From NCBI RefSeq assembly GCF_014773545.1, contig NZ_SDDV01000004.1, positions 62,001 through 126,000 of the forward strand: a DNA stretch of 64,000 nt, in the 5' to 3' direction. Position 1 is the stretch's first letter; the number at the start of each line of letters is the position of its first letter. Under the pieces are notes generated by a model, which saw only the letters and a program-made list of their open reading frames with translations, was not told the DNA's origin and did not search any database. The DNA is from Hydrogenophaga sp. GTDB lineage: Bacteria > Pseudomonadota > Gammaproteobacteria > Burkholderiales > Burkholderiaceae_C. A program made the translations under genes and the position numbers. This document shows, in pieces, positions 1 through 8,709 of this stretch.

Positions 1-124
1 GCAGGGCGACCGGCTGGTCAGCGGCACCGGCTTTGCCCCGCTGCCGGTGCTGCTGCAGGCGCGGCTGTTTGCTCGACTGATGCAGGTGCGGCCGCGCGAC
101 GGTCGGGCGGTTCACTTGCTGTGA
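1..124 (+). CDS. C-terminal fragment of an unidentified protein
   Basis: An open frame enters from the left edge in the frame starting at base 2 and stops at TGA 122-124, giving the last 40 residues of a protein. The tail is rich in Leu, Ala and Arg and ends in HLL; I do not recognise a family from it. It is coding-like (GC-rich third positions, no stop codons) but too short to assign. It runs in the same direction as the CopD-like and DUF1840 genes that follow. Confidence 0.5.
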   Translation, partial: QGDRLVSGTGFAPLPVLLQARLFARLMQVRPRDGRAVHLL

Positions 125-451
125 TGTCGCGCCCGGCGCTGTTGCACAAGCCGGAAGGAGGACGAGATGACCCCTACTCCAGAGCCGCCATGCCATGTGC
201 CATGACAAGCGCGGGCACCGTGGTAGCGCGTCCAAGCTAGGCAGGGGCCAGGGCCGCGCTGTGCGTCCGTGCGGGTGGCGAGCCTGCGGTTCGGCGTGGG
301 TCCGTCCTTCCTTTGGCAAGCCCGTTGGCCCGTCTGCCAACCCATTTTCCTGCTGCCAAGGGTTTTCATGCTGGGGGGCTGTTCACCGCACCGCGGTGGG
401 TTAGGATCAGTTTCCTCAACTCTACTGCGGCTTGCTGCCGCCTTGATCGCC
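125..451. other. Intergenic stretch with no supported gene
   Basis: These 327 bases separate the truncated first gene from the CopD-like gene. A strong Shine-Dalgarno-like run (AAGGAGG near 154-160) precedes a 12-codon ORF at 167-205, and a 38-codon ORF starts at 124, overlapping the stop of the upstream gene. Neither resembles a known peptide. I see no convincing promoter, terminator or RNA gene. Confidence 0.5.
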
Positions 452-922
452 ATGGTTTATGAATTCTTGAAGCTGGTGCACCTGTTGGCCGTCGTGGTCT
501 GGGTCGGCGGCATGGTGTTTGGCTACTTTTTCCTGCGTCCGGCAGCGCAGTTTCTGGAGCCGGCGCTGCGCGTGCCCTTGCTGCACGGGGTGATGCAGCG
601 CTTTTTTGCTGCCGTACTGGTAGCGGCTACGCTGGTGCTGGTCAGCGGCATGTGGATGATTGCCCGATTGGCCAAGGAAACCGTGCAGGCCGGACTGGCC
701 TTCAATATGCCTTTGGACTGGAAAATCATGGCGGTGCTGGGGTTGTTGATGATAATCATTTTTGGGCACATTCGGTTTTCGCTGTTCAAGCGCCTGGGGC
801 GCGCAACAGCCGCCAGCGACTGGGCCGCCGGTGGCGTCGCGTTGGCGTCGATTCGCACCTGGACCGGCATCAACCTGGCGATTGGCGTGCTGATCATTGC
901 CGTTACCTTGCTGATGACTTGA
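452..922 (+). CDS. CopD-family integral membrane protein
   Basis: This encodes a 156-residue protein with four predicted membrane helices (about 5-27, 50-70, 91-110 and 135-155). The first contains a histidine and the WVGGM motif typical of CopD/DUF2269-like membrane proteins. The family includes copper-resistance permeases, but small stand-alone members like this one have no proven substrate, so copper transport is only a possibility. ATG 452 was chosen because the frame continues upstream to 269 but that extension is not hydrophobic and lacks family similarity. It lies 137 bases upstream of the DUF1840 gene on the same strand. Confidence 0.75.
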   Translation: MVYEFLKLVHLLAVVVWVGGMVFGYFFLRPAAQFLEPALRVPLLHGVMQRFFAAVLVAATLVLVSGMWMIARLAKETVQAGLAFNMPLDWKIMAVLGLLMIIIFGHIRFSLFKRLGRATAASDWAAGGVALASIRTWTGINLAIGVLIIAVTLLMT

Positions 923-1059
923 GTCTCGAACCGGGTGTCGGGCAAAACCGCCGCGCCGCTGGCGCTGGCGCTTGATCGGGTCGGCTGCGTGGATGTGACG
1001 GACGTGACTTGAGGCAAAATCAGACGCGGTGTGCATGTACAAACACGAAGGAAAATTCG

Positions 1060-1386
1060 ATGTCTCTTTATCGATTCAAATCGCGCGAAACCGGCGACCT
1101 GGTCATGCTCGAGCCGCATGGCAAACGCACGCTGGAGATTTTAGGCAAGCCGCTGACAGGCCCGGGGATCATTTTTCCGGCCAAAATGGCGGCTGCGGTG
1201 CAATTGCTGCGCGACGCGGTGGAGCAGGAAGAGGCAGAGCAGCAGCGGCTGCGCCAAGAGGCCGAAGCGGCTGGTGAGGCGCCGCCGGAATTCGACGTCG
1301 TCAGCCTGCGCATGCGCAGCGCCCCCCTGATCGACATGCTGCAACGCTGCGAAAAGGCTGGGGTCGAGATCATTTGGGGCGTTTGA
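1060..1386 (+). CDS. DUF1840 domain protein
   Basis: A 108-residue soluble protein that matches the DUF1840 family in my recollection: an N-terminal MSLYRFKSR segment, a GPGIIFPAKM core and a C-terminal end reading EIIWGV. The centre (about 45-75) is strongly charged, Glu/Gln/Ala-rich and probably a helical hairpin. A GAAGGA ribosome-binding site lies 7-12 bases before ATG 1060, which fixes the start against an upstream in-frame ATG at 1009. The family is common in beta- and gammaproteobacteria and its function is unknown. Confidence 0.8.
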   Translation: MSLYRFKSRETGDLVMLEPHGKRTLEILGKPLTGPGIIFPAKMAAAVQLLRDAVEQEEAEQQRLRQEAEAAGEAPPEFDVVSLRMRSAPLIDMLQRCEKAGVEIIWGV

Positions 1387-1482
1387 GCCGGAATGGGCTG
1401 CACGCCCGCTGCGCAGTCTGCTTAGCGGGCTGGCGCAGGCTTGAACAGCCGGCGCGCCAGCCGGCTTGCGCCGCGTCAAGGC

Positions 1483-2466
1483 TTAGTCGGCGAACTGACC
1501 CGCCGCTTCAATTACGCTGCGCAGCTTGGTGATTTCGCCTGCCACAAAGGCTTTATGGCCAGCCGGGGTGATGCGCCGGTCGCGCGCCACGACGGCGCCC
1601 AGGGCTTCTTGGCGTTTGATGAATTCGGGGTTACGCAGGGCGGCTTGCAGCGCGTCGTTGAGCCGCTTGGTGACGGCCGTTGGCGTGCCTTTGGGCGCGT
1701 ACAGACCGTGCCAGACGGTCAGGTTAAAGCCTGTGAGCCCCATTTCCTGCAGCGAAGGATAGTGCCGCAACACCGGGTGCGTCGACAGCGGGCTGGCGGT
1801 GGTGACGGCGAAGGCCTTGATCCGCCCGGCTTCGATTTGCGGCATGACGTTGGTGGTCTGGTCGCACATCACGTCGACCTGGCCGCCGATCAGGTCGTTC
1901 ATGGCCGGGCCGGTGCCGCGGTAGGCGATGGTGGTGATCGATTGGTTCAGTCGCATGGCCGACTGCCACATCAGGCCGCACAGGTGCGAGGCCGACCCCA
2001 GACCAGCGTGTGCCAGGTTGAGCCGGCCGGCATTGGCGCGGATGTGGTTTTCGAGGTCTCGGTAGGTGGTGGCGGGCAACCTCGGGGCGCCGACCACAAC
2101 CATGGGGACGTCGTTGATGATGCCCAGGTATTCGAAGTCTTCCAGCGCCTTGAACTGCAGGTTGCGATACAGGCTGGCGGTGGCGGCCATGCCGATGTGC
2201 CAGACCAGCAGGGTGTGGCCGTCTGGCGTGGCGCGCGCCACCCGGGTCGCGCCAATGGTGCCGCCGGCGCCGGCGGCGTTTTCCACCACGATGGTGGCGT
2301 TGCCCAGCGGGCCGCGCATCGCTTCGGCCAGATGACGCGCCACCAGATCGGTCGGGCCGCCGGCGGCGAAGGGAACGATGAGGGTGACGGTTTTGCTTGG
2401 GAAGGCCTGCGACCAGGCCGCCGTGCTGAGTGTGGCGGCCAGGGCCAATGCGAACATTTTTTTCAT
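1483..2466 (-). CDS. TctC/Bug-family tripartite tricarboxylate transporter substrate-binding protein
   Basis: A 327-residue periplasmic solute-binding protein of the Bug (Bordetella uptake gene)/TctC type. A signal peptide covers about residues 1-19, followed by the family hallmark FPSKTVTLIVPFAAGG and later the LPATTYRDLE and GQVDVM segments. AGGAG sits 9 bases before the ATG at 2466; an upstream in-frame start would bury the signal peptide. Known homologues bind carboxylates and similar small acids for TctAB permeases. No TctA or TctB gene is adjacent, so this is one of the many orphan Bug proteins usual in Burkholderiales and its ligand cannot be inferred. Confidence 0.9.
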   Translation of the reverse strand: MKKMFALALAATLSTAAWSQAFPSKTVTLIVPFAAGGPTDLVARHLAEAMRGPLGNATIVVENAAGAGGTIGATRVARATPDGHTLLVWHIGMAATASLYRNLQFKALEDFEYLGIINDVPMVVVGAPRLPATTYRDLENHIRANAGRLNLAHAGLGSASHLCGLMWQSAMRLNQSITTIAYRGTGPAMNDLIGGQVDVMCDQTTNVMPQIEAGRIKAFAVTTASPLSTHPVLRHYPSLQEMGLTGFNLTVWHGLYAPKGTPTAVTKRLNDALQAALRNPEFIKRQEALGAVVARDRRITPAGHKAFVAGEITKLRSVIEAAGQFAD

Positions 2467-2613
2467 GCAATTGCTCCTGAGGGTTGAATCAATGCAGCAT
2501 GATAGGCTCGCTGACAAAGGTTTTTGCAGCGGAAGTTGCGTAGTCGACCATGAGGGAAAACCCTATCGGGTAACGGGCGCGCGCTTCGTTCGCCAGTCTG
2601 GGATGATCGCCAC

Positions 2614-3702
2614 ATGTCGACCGAACCACTCAAACACACGCTCAAACTCAAGCCGCAGGCGGCTCAAAATAGCCCGACCGGGCCATTCCCGGCGCGCCGT
2701 GCACCGGTGCGCCCGCGCGGCCCGGCGCGTGCGCAAAGTGTGGCCGCTCGCGTGCGGCAGCCAGCCCGCGCGCCGATCGAACGCCCGGCGTCAAACGCGC
2801 GGCACGGCTCAGACGACGGGGCCCGTGCGGCGCGGCAGAGCGCGCCGCACCCAGCTGGCGCTGTGCCGCAGCAGCCGCAGCGGGCGGTCGCCCAGAGCGT
2901 CGAGGGGCAGCGCTTGAACAAGCGCATGGCCGAGCTCGGGCTGTGTTCGCGACGCGAGGCCGACGCCTGGATTGCGCGCGGCTGGGTGCGCGTCGATGGT
3001 CAGCCGGCGGTGATGGGTCAGCCGGTGTCGGCGCACGCGCGCATCGATGTGCTGGCGCAGGCGCGCCACCAGCAAGACGGGCGGGTCACGATCGTGCTGC
3101 ACAAGCCGCTGGGTTATGTCAGCGCTCAGCCCGAGGACGGTCACGAGGCGGCGGCGGTGTTGATAACGCCCGCCAATCGGTGGCGCGGCGACGCGGGCAC
3201 GCCGGCGGCACCCGAGCGTCGTTTTGCGCCCGAACACAGCCGCGGGCTGGCGCCGGCCGGCCGGCTCGACATCGACTCCAGCGGTCTTTTGGTGCTGACG
3301 CAAGACGGCCGTGTGGCACGTGCGCTGATTGGCGAGCACAGCGGGGTGGAAAAAGAATACCTGGTGCGGGTGCATTACGCGCCCCAAGACAGCGCAGGCG
3401 CCGCACCAGCCGAACGTGTGACGCAAAACGTGCAGGCCGCCCTGGACCCTGCGCTGTTGCAGCGGCTGCGCTTTGGGTTGAGCCTGGACGGCAAGCCGCT
3501 CAAGCCGGCGCAGGTCGAGTGGCAGAACCCGGAGCAGTTGCGCTTTGTGCTCACCGAGGGCAAAAAGCGCCAGATCCGGCGCATGTGCGAACAAGTGGGG
3601 CTGCATGTGGTGGGCCTCAAACGGGTGCGCATCGGGCGCGTGCTGCTGGGCCATCTGCCGCCGGGGCAGTGGCGGTATTTGCGCAGCGACGAACGCTTTT
3701 GA
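2614..3702 (+). CDS. rluF: RluF-type 23S rRNA pseudouridine synthase with long basic N-terminal extension
   Basis: A 362-residue RsuA/RluF-family pseudouridine synthase. Residues about 1-97 form a Pro/Ala/Arg/Gln-rich, probably disordered extension. An S4 RNA-binding domain follows (about 98-145, starting RLNKRMAEL and containing CSRREAD). The catalytic domain has the active-site motif [11 protein letters not shown], whose Asp is the nucleophile, and the family C-terminal signature [12 protein letters not shown]. The order of motifs and the end LPPGQWRYL fit RluF, which acts near position 2604 of 23S rRNA in E. coli, better than RluB or RluE. This subfamily assignment is inference from motif similarity. 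Confidence 0.8.
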   Translation: MSTEPLKHTLKLKPQAAQNSPTGPFPARRAPVRPRGPARAQSVAARVRQPARAPIERPASNARHGSDDGARAARQSAPHPAGAVPQQPQRAVAQSVEGQRLNKRMAELGLCSRREADAWIARGWVRVDGQPAVMGQPVSAHARIDVLAQARHQQDGRVTIVLHKPLGYVSAQPEDGHEAAAVLITPANRWRGDAGTPAAPERRFAPEHSRGLAPAGRLDIDSSGLLVLTQDGRVARALIGEHSGVEKEYLVRVHYAPQDSAGAAPAERVTQNVQAALDPALLQRLRFGLSLDGKPLKPAQVEWQNPEQLRFVLTEGKKRQIRRMCEQVGLHVVGLKRVRIGRVLLGHLPPGQWRYLRSDERF

Positions 3703-3794
3703 GGCTGGGGTCGCCGCAGTGTGCAGCAAGCGCTGGTGGCGGTACCGACTCAAACCAGTGCGAGAATGGCGCACCAAACGATAACAGCCGGTCC

Positions 3795-5207
3795 ATGCTC
3801 GTCGATACCCAGCCCGCCACCCACCAACATCAGCCCGCCGCGCCCGAAGTGAGGGCGTTGTGGGTGAAGTCCAAGCAAATCGGCGTGTTGATGGACGGCA
3901 TGCCGGCGGCCTTGCTGGCGGGCGTGCTGTCGATGCTGGTGCTGGTCTACAACATGGCCAATGAAGTCAGTCTGCCCGGCTTGCTGGTTTGGGCGGCAGG
4001 CTTGCTGGCGCTGTTGGTGTACCACTACCGCCTGATCGGCATTTACCGTTTGCGTCACGACAGTTCCGAAGGCTCGCAGCGGCTGGCCTTCGTCGAGCGC
4101 TACCGCTGGATGTGGGTGGCGCTCGGTCTGTTCTGGGGCGCTGCGGTGCTGCTGAGCTTTCAGCAAGCGACGCTGCAGACGCAGTTTGTCACCGGTCTGG
4201 TGGTGCTCGGCCATGCGTTTTTGACCCTGGTCATTTGCAGCGCCTATCTGCCGGTGTTCCGGCTCTACGCGCACAGCTTGATGGGGTCGGTGGTGCTGGG
4301 TCTGCTGGTCAACACCGCGCGCTTGGCACACGGCCTCGACGTGCCGCTGTTCGGTTTGGAAATGATGGCGCTAGCCCTGCTTTTTTGGTGGCTGCTGATG
4401 CGGGTTGGCACGCGTTTGAATCAGGTGCACCAGAGCAATTTCGAGCTGCAGTTTTCCAACCAGGAGTTGATCGACTCGCTCACCTTGCAAACCCGGGCCG
4501 CACAGCGCGCCATCACGGCCAAAAACCGTTTTCTCGCCTCGGCCGCGCACGACTTGCGGCAACCGGTGCACGCGCTCAGCCTGTACGCCGACTGGTTGAT
4601 GGCAGAGCCCGAGATGGGGCGCGACATTGCGCCGCGCATGCTGCAATCGACGCGCGCCATCAATGAATTGTTTGATTCGCTGTTTGACCTCACACGCATC
4701 GATGCCGGCAATTACAAGCTGCGTTTGCAAGAGGTCGACGTGCAGCAATTGTTTGCCGATCTGCTGTCGCAGTATGAGCCGGTCGCAGCCGCCAAGTCGC
4801 TGCGCCTGCGCAGCCGCACCCGGCCGATGACGCTTTGGGCCGACCCGGTGGTGTTGCGCCGCATGCTGGGCAACCTGCTCTCCAACGCCTTGCGACACAC
4901 CAAGCAGGGCGGGGTCTTGCTGACACTGCGGCGCCGAGAAGGGGTGCTCGCGTTTGAAGTCTGGGATACCGGCGTTGGGATCGAGCGCGAGCATCAGCAG
5001 GCGATTTTCCAAGAGTTTTTCCGCGTCTCGCAGCACCAGGGCACCGAAGACAGTCTGGGCCTGGGACTGACCATCGTCTCGCGCCTGGCCACCTTGATGG
5101 GCTACTTGCTCGACTTGACTTCCACCATGGGCCGCGGCAGTGTGTTTCGCATCATGTTGCCGCAGCAAACGCAGCAGCGGCCAACGCTGATTGCGTCGGC
5201 GCGCTGA
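3795..5207 (+). CDS. Membrane sensor histidine kinase
   Basis: A 470-residue sensor kinase. The N-terminal part (about 30-210) has about six hydrophobic segments with short loops and no large periplasmic domain, suggesting it senses a membrane-associated or internal signal. A short coiled coil leads to the H-box (AAHDLRQPVHAL, His near residue 252), then an N-box (GNLLSNALRHT), G1 (WDTGVGIE) and G2 (GLGLTIV). The HDLRQP form of the H-box is the subtype often seen in betaproteobacterial kinases paired with LuxR-type regulators. Its stop lies 12 bases from the stop of a convergent response regulator gene, its likely partner. Confidence 0.88.
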   Translation: MLVDTQPATHQHQPAAPEVRALWVKSKQIGVLMDGMPAALLAGVLSMLVLVYNMANEVSLPGLLVWAAGLLALLVYHYRLIGIYRLRHDSSEGSQRLAFVERYRWMWVALGLFWGAAVLLSFQQATLQTQFVTGLVVLGHAFLTLVICSAYLPVFRLYAHSLMGSVVLGLLVNTARLAHGLDVPLFGLEMMALALLFWWLLMRVGTRLNQVHQSNFELQFSNQELIDSLTLQTRAAQRAITAKNRFLASAAHDLRQPVHALSLYADWLMAEPEMGRDIAPRMLQSTRAINELFDSLFDLTRIDAGNYKLRLQEVDVQQLFADLLSQYEPVAAAKSLRLRSRTRPMTLWADPVVLRRMLGNLLSNALRHTKQGGVLLTLRRREGVLAFEVWDTGVGIEREHQQAIFQEFFRVSQHQGTEDSLGLGLTIVSRLATLMGYLLDLTSTMGRGSVFRIMLPQQTQQRPTLIASAR

Positions 5208-5219
5208 GCGGGTGGGGAC

Positions 5220-5813
5220 TCAGAATTCGAGCAGTCCGGCGCTGCGGGCCAGGTGGCTGGCCTGCGAACGGCTCTTGACGTTGAGGCGGCGAAACAGCCG
5301 CCACAGATGCACCTTGACCGTGTGTTCGCTGATCTGGAGTTGTTCGGCGATGTCTCGGTTGGACAGGCCGCGATCGAGCAAGACGAGCAATTGTTTTTGC
5401 CGCTTGGAGAGTTTGCTCGGAATGGTGGGGGCGTTTTCGTCCTCGCCGTCTTCGATCAGAAATTCGCGCAGCACCTTGGATATCTGGGCCGCACCGGCCG
5501 ATTTTTCCACATAGGCATCGGCCCCGGCTTCGTGCGCCAGGTCTTCGTAGTCGCTGGCTGGCGAGGCTGAGAGCACGATCAGCGAGGTATCGGGCAGCAG
5601 TTGCCGCATCTCGCGCACCCCGGAGACGCCGTGCGTGTCGGGCAGCTTCAAGTCCAGGCAGACCAACTCGGGCTCACCGTGCTCGGCGATTGCTTTGCCG
5701 ACCGAAGCCATGCGTTCGAGCTCGACCACCTGGGTCGATGCGCGCATGCGGCGCAGCAGCATGACCACAGCCTCGCGCATCAGTGGGTGGTCATCGATGA
5801 CAAAAATACTCAT
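5220..5813 (-). CDS. NarL/LuxR-type response regulator
   Basis: A 197-residue two-domain regulator. The receiver domain (about 1-120) has the acidic pair at D7-D8, the phospho-acceptor D54 in CLDLKLPD, and the conserved Lys in VEKSAGA. The C-terminal LuxR-type helix-turn-helix contains LSNRDIAEQLQISEHTVKVHL. The ATG at 5813 was chosen because it begins directly at the receiver fold; the frame is open further upstream but adds only non-conserved residues. It is convergent with the sensor kinase at 3795-5207, and the two genes probably form one signalling pair. Its targets cannot be read from the sequence. Confidence 0.9.
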   Translation of the reverse strand: MSIFVIDDHPLMREAVVMLLRRMRASTQVVELERMASVGKAIAEHGEPELVCLDLKLPDTHGVSGVREMRQLLPDTSLIVLSASPASDYEDLAHEAGADAYVEKSAGAAQISKVLREFLIEDGEDENAPTIPSKLSKRQKQLLVLLDRGLSNRDIAEQLQISEHTVKVHLWRLFRRLNVKSRSQASHLARSAGLLEF

Positions 5814-5954
5814 GGCGGACGGTTGATCGTTGTTCGCAGCGCAGGAGCCGGTTGTTTGTGTCGGAATCCAACAATAGCCAGAAGGGGTTAATTTTTCACC
5901 CGCTGCCAGATTATCAGGGTTTCGATCGCTTGTGTGGCGCCGCGGCGGCAAAAC

Positions 5955-7265
5955 TTATGCAAATCGCTTATGGCCCCCCGCTTTGCTCAGCTCTTGCAAG
6001 GCGCTGGCAAGGGCCTGGCTCTGACCGGGTTGGGGCTGCAAGGCCGGCATTTCAGCCAGCGCCGCGCTGCCACGCCCTTGCAAGTGGGCGATGGCTGCAG
6101 CGGCCGCCTGCGGTGTGGCAAAACCGGCGCTCTGCAGCAGCAAGCGGCCTTGCGCGTCCAGCAGCTTGAAATAGAACAGGCCGTCGCTCTGGCGGTACTG
6201 CTTGAAAGCGGGCCGGGCAAGCCGGGCCGCTTTGCCGCCTGGGGCCGCTGGCGCTGCGCGTTCGAGCGCACGCAGGCCTACCGCCTGGCGCAGCCGGGCG
6301 CAAAAGGGGGTGGCGCTGGCGCGCGCTTTTTCCGCCCCGTCGCGCAGGACCCTCTCGATGTGCGCCGGCTCCTGCATCAGTTCGTCGTAGACCTCGCGCA
6401 GCGGTGCGAGCTCGCGCTCGATGCGCTCGAACAGCGCTTGCTTGACCTCGCCCCATGAGATGCCGTCGGCATAGGCCTGCGCCAGCGCGGCGGACTCCGG
6501 CGCCGAAGCAAAGGCCTGGTAAATCTGAAACGGCGCCGAACCTTCGGTGTCCTTGGGCTCGCCGGGGGCGCGCGAGTCGGTGACGATGCTCAGGATGAGT
6601 TTTCTGAGCTGCTCACGCGGCGCGAACAGGGGAATCGTGTTGTCGTAGCTTTTGCTCATCTTGCGCCCGTCGAGCCCGGGCAGGGTGGCCACATGGGCCT
6701 CGACCGCCGCAGCGGGCAGCAAGAAGTGTTCGCCGTAGAGGTGGTTGAAGCTGACGGCGATGTCGCGCGCCATTTCGATGTGTTGCACCTGGTCGCGCCC
6801 GACCGGCACCTGCTGGGCGTTGAACAGCAAGATGTCGGCTGCCATCAGCACCGGGTACATGAACAGGCCTACGCTCACGCCCTGGTCGGGGTCGTCGCCT
6901 GCGGCATTGTTCTTGTCCAGCGCGGCCTTGTAGGCGTGGGCGCGGTTGAGCAAGCCTTTGCCGGTGACGCAACTCAGCAGCCAGGTGAGCTCAGGGATTT
7001 CCGCAATGTCCGACTGGCGGTAGAACGTGACGTGCTGCGGGTCCAGGCCGCAGGCCAGCCAGGTGGCGGCAATCTCCAGCGTCGAGCGCTGCACCCGTAC
7101 GGGGTCGCCCACCTTGACGAGGGCGTGGTAGTCGGCCAGGAAGTAAAAGCTCTGCACACCCGCTGGGCGGCTGGCGCGCACACTGGGGCGGATCGCGCCC
7201 ACGTAGTTGCCCAGGTGCGGGGTGCCCGAAGTGGTGATGCCGGTGAGGACGCGCAGGTTTTGCAT
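5955..7265 (-). CDS. trpS: Tryptophanyl-tRNA synthetase with C-terminal YegP-like extension
   Basis: Charges tRNA-Trp with tryptophan. The 436-residue protein has the class I HIGH-type motif TPHLGN (residues 15-20) and the KMSKS loop in GRKMSKSYDN (about 200-205), both intact. The usual bacterial enzyme is about 330-350 residues. Here roughly 80 residues are added, and residues about 354-396 (KQYRQSDGLFYFKLLDAQGR onward) resemble the small YegP/DUF1508 fold, with its FYFxL core and a helix like that in SKASAEKGI. The similarity is by eye. The start ATG at 7265 gives the normal synthetase N-terminus. It is the last gene of a minus-strand run that includes the M50 protease. Confidence 0.93.
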   Translation of the reverse strand: MQNLRVLTGITTSGTPHLGNYVGAIRPSVRASRPAGVQSFYFLADYHALVKVGDPVRVQRSTLEIAATWLACGLDPQHVTFYRQSDIAEIPELTWLLSCVTGKGLLNRAHAYKAALDKNNAAGDDPDQGVSVGLFMYPVLMAADILLFNAQQVPVGRDQVQHIEMARDIAVSFNHLYGEHFLLPAAAVEAHVATLPGLDGRKMSKSYDNTIPLFAPREQLRKLILSIVTDSRAPGEPKDTEGSAPFQIYQAFASAPESAALAQAYADGISWGEVKQALFERIERELAPLREVYDELMQEPAHIERVLRDGAEKARASATPFCARLRQAVGLRALERAAPAAPGGKAARLARPAFKQYRQSDGLFYFKLLDAQGRLLLQSAGFATPQAAAAAIAHLQGRGSAALAEMPALQPQPGQSQALASALQELSKAGGHKRFA

Positions 7266-7286
7266 GGCAGAAGGTGCGGGATCGAA

Positions 7287-7955
7287 TCAAAATAGCAGCA
7301 GACGCAGCGGCGTCAGCAGCGCTTCAATGGCGGCGTTGCTCAGCGCCATCAGCGGGTGCAGCCAGAAGGTGCCGACGATGCCGGTCAGCACCAGTGCCAG
7401 CACGACGAAAAAGCCCCAGGGCTCGACGCGCGCGAGCAAAGAAGCCGGCTGCGGCGGCAGCAGACCGACCAGAATGCGCCCGCCATCAAGTGGCGGCAGC
7501 GGAAACAGGTTGAAGGCAAACATCACCAGGTTGACCAGCACGCCGGCGCGGCACATGTCGAGGAAAAACCGTTCTTCCACCCCGGCGGCCAGCAGCAGGT
7601 ACAGCAGCACGGTCCAGCCGATCGCTTGCAGCAGGTTGGCACCCGGACCCGCCAGTGCGACCCAGATCATGTCGCGTCGGGGCGAGCGCAAGCGGTTGAA
7701 ATTCACCGGAACCGGCTTGGCGTAACCGAACAGGAAAGCCCCGGCGGTGGCGAAAAACAGCAGCAGCGGGATCGCGATGGTGCCGACCGGGTCGATGTGC
7801 TTGATCGGGTTGAGCGTGATGCGGCCCAGCAAGTAGGCCGTGTTGTCGCCGAAGTGCCGCGCCGCGTAGCCGTGTGCGGCCTCGTGCACCGTGATGGCAA
7901 ACAGCACAGGAATGGCGTAGAGGGTAATGGTTTGAATGATTTGGGCGAAGTCCAT
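7287..7955 (-). CDS. Site-2-type (M50) membrane metalloprotease
   Basis: A 222-residue multi-span membrane protein of the M50/site-2 protease superfamily. The zinc motif HEAAH (HExxH) lies in the first helix region after ITV. The second metal-ligand region is NLFPLPPLDGGRIL, whose Asp is in the typical NxxPxPxLDG form. There is no PDZ domain, so it belongs to the minimal M50B-like group common in bacteria, whose substrates are mostly unknown. The start ATG at 7955 places the first helix at the N-terminus. It is 21 bases upstream of trpS on the same strand, which suggests co-transcription. Confidence 0.88.
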   Translation of the reverse strand: MDFAQIIQTITLYAIPVLFAITVHEAAHGYAARHFGDNTAYLLGRITLNPIKHIDPVGTIAIPLLLFFATAGAFLFGYAKPVPVNFNRLRSPRRDMIWVALAGPGANLLQAIGWTVLLYLLLAAGVEERFFLDMCRAGVLVNLVMFAFNLFPLPPLDGGRILVGLLPPQPASLLARVEPWGFFVVLALVLTGIVGTFWLHPLMALSNAAIEALLTPLRLLLF

Positions 7956-8034
7956 GGCGGCCCCGGTCAAAGCGCCATTGTCCCAGAAGGGGCGGCAGCG
8001 CACGCAGACCGCTTCGGCGGGCCCGGCACGCGTC

Positions 8035-8670
8035 TCACAGACCCAGCGGCGCGAGCGCGCCGCGCCCGGCGCGCAGCAGCAGCGGGGCGCCGCCGCCGCC
8101 CATTGGGGTGAGGTCGAGCACGGTGGTGGGCTCGTGCGCGCAGGCGCCGGCGTCGAGCACGCCGGCCAGCTCGTGCTCGAAGCGCGTGCGGATATGGTGC
8201 GGATCGTTCATCGGGCTGCTCTCGTTCGGCGCGATCAAGGTGGTGGCCAGCAGCGGGCCGTCGTGCAGCGCCAGCAGCGCCAGCAGGCTGTGGTGATCGG
8301 GCACGCGCAGGCCAATGGTCTTGCGCGCCGGGTGGCTCAGGCGCCGCGGCACTTCCTTGCTGGCCTCCAGAACGAAGGTGTAGGGGCCGGGCGTGGCGAG
8401 TTTGAGCAGGCGAAACTGCCGGTTGTCGACCCGGGCGTAACTGGAGAGTTCACTCAGGTCGCGGCACAGCAGCGTCAGAGGGTGCTTGCCGTCCATGCCG
8501 CGCAGGCGCCGCAGCCGCTCGGCCGCGTCTTTGTCGTCGAGGTGGCAGACCAGCGCGTAGCTCGAATCAGTGGGCACGGCCAGCACGCCGCCGCGTTCGA
8601 GCAACTGCACGGCTTGCTTGAGCAAGCGCACTTGCGGGTTGTCTGGGTGCAGGCGGAAGAATTGCGACAT
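8035..8670 (-). CDS. yciO: YciO-family Sua5-like protein
   Basis: A 211-residue protein of the YrdC/Sua5 superfamily, recognisable as YciO from its N-terminus MSQFFRLHPDNPQ, the GGVLAVPTDSSYAL loop, the CRDLSELSSYA segment and KEVPRRLSHPARKTIGLRVP. YrdC/TsaC members make threonylcarbamoyl-AMP for tRNA t6A. YciO proteins share the fold and bind nucleotides and RNA, but their main cellular role is less certain. The ATG at 8670 matches the E. coli YciO N-terminus exactly in register. It lies in a minus-strand run with a PHP phosphatase gene, an association also known from E. coli (rnm/yciV next to yciO). Confidence 0.92.
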   Translation of the reverse strand: MSQFFRLHPDNPQVRLLKQAVQLLERGGVLAVPTDSSYALVCHLDDKDAAERLRRLRGMDGKHPLTLLCRDLSELSSYARVDNRQFRLLKLATPGPYTFVLEASKEVPRRLSHPARKTIGLRVPDHHSLLALLALHDGPLLATTLIAPNESSPMNDPHHIRTRFEHELAGVLDAGACAHEPTTVLDLTPMGGGGAPLLLRAGRGALAPLGL

Positions 8671-8709
8671 CTGAGAATCGGGGTCGGGAAAATCGGGGTC
8701 AGACTCCAA

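Noticed and set aside
124-240. A 38-codon ORF starting at 124 and a 12-codon ORF at 167-205 with a strong ribosome-binding site
   Set aside because: Neither peptide resembles anything I know, and both lie in a short gap where chance ORFs are common in GC-rich DNA.
1441-2487. A long open frame on the plus strand opposite the TctC gene
   Set aside because: Antisense shadow caused by high GC; the minus-strand TctC protein has clear family motifs and a signal peptide.
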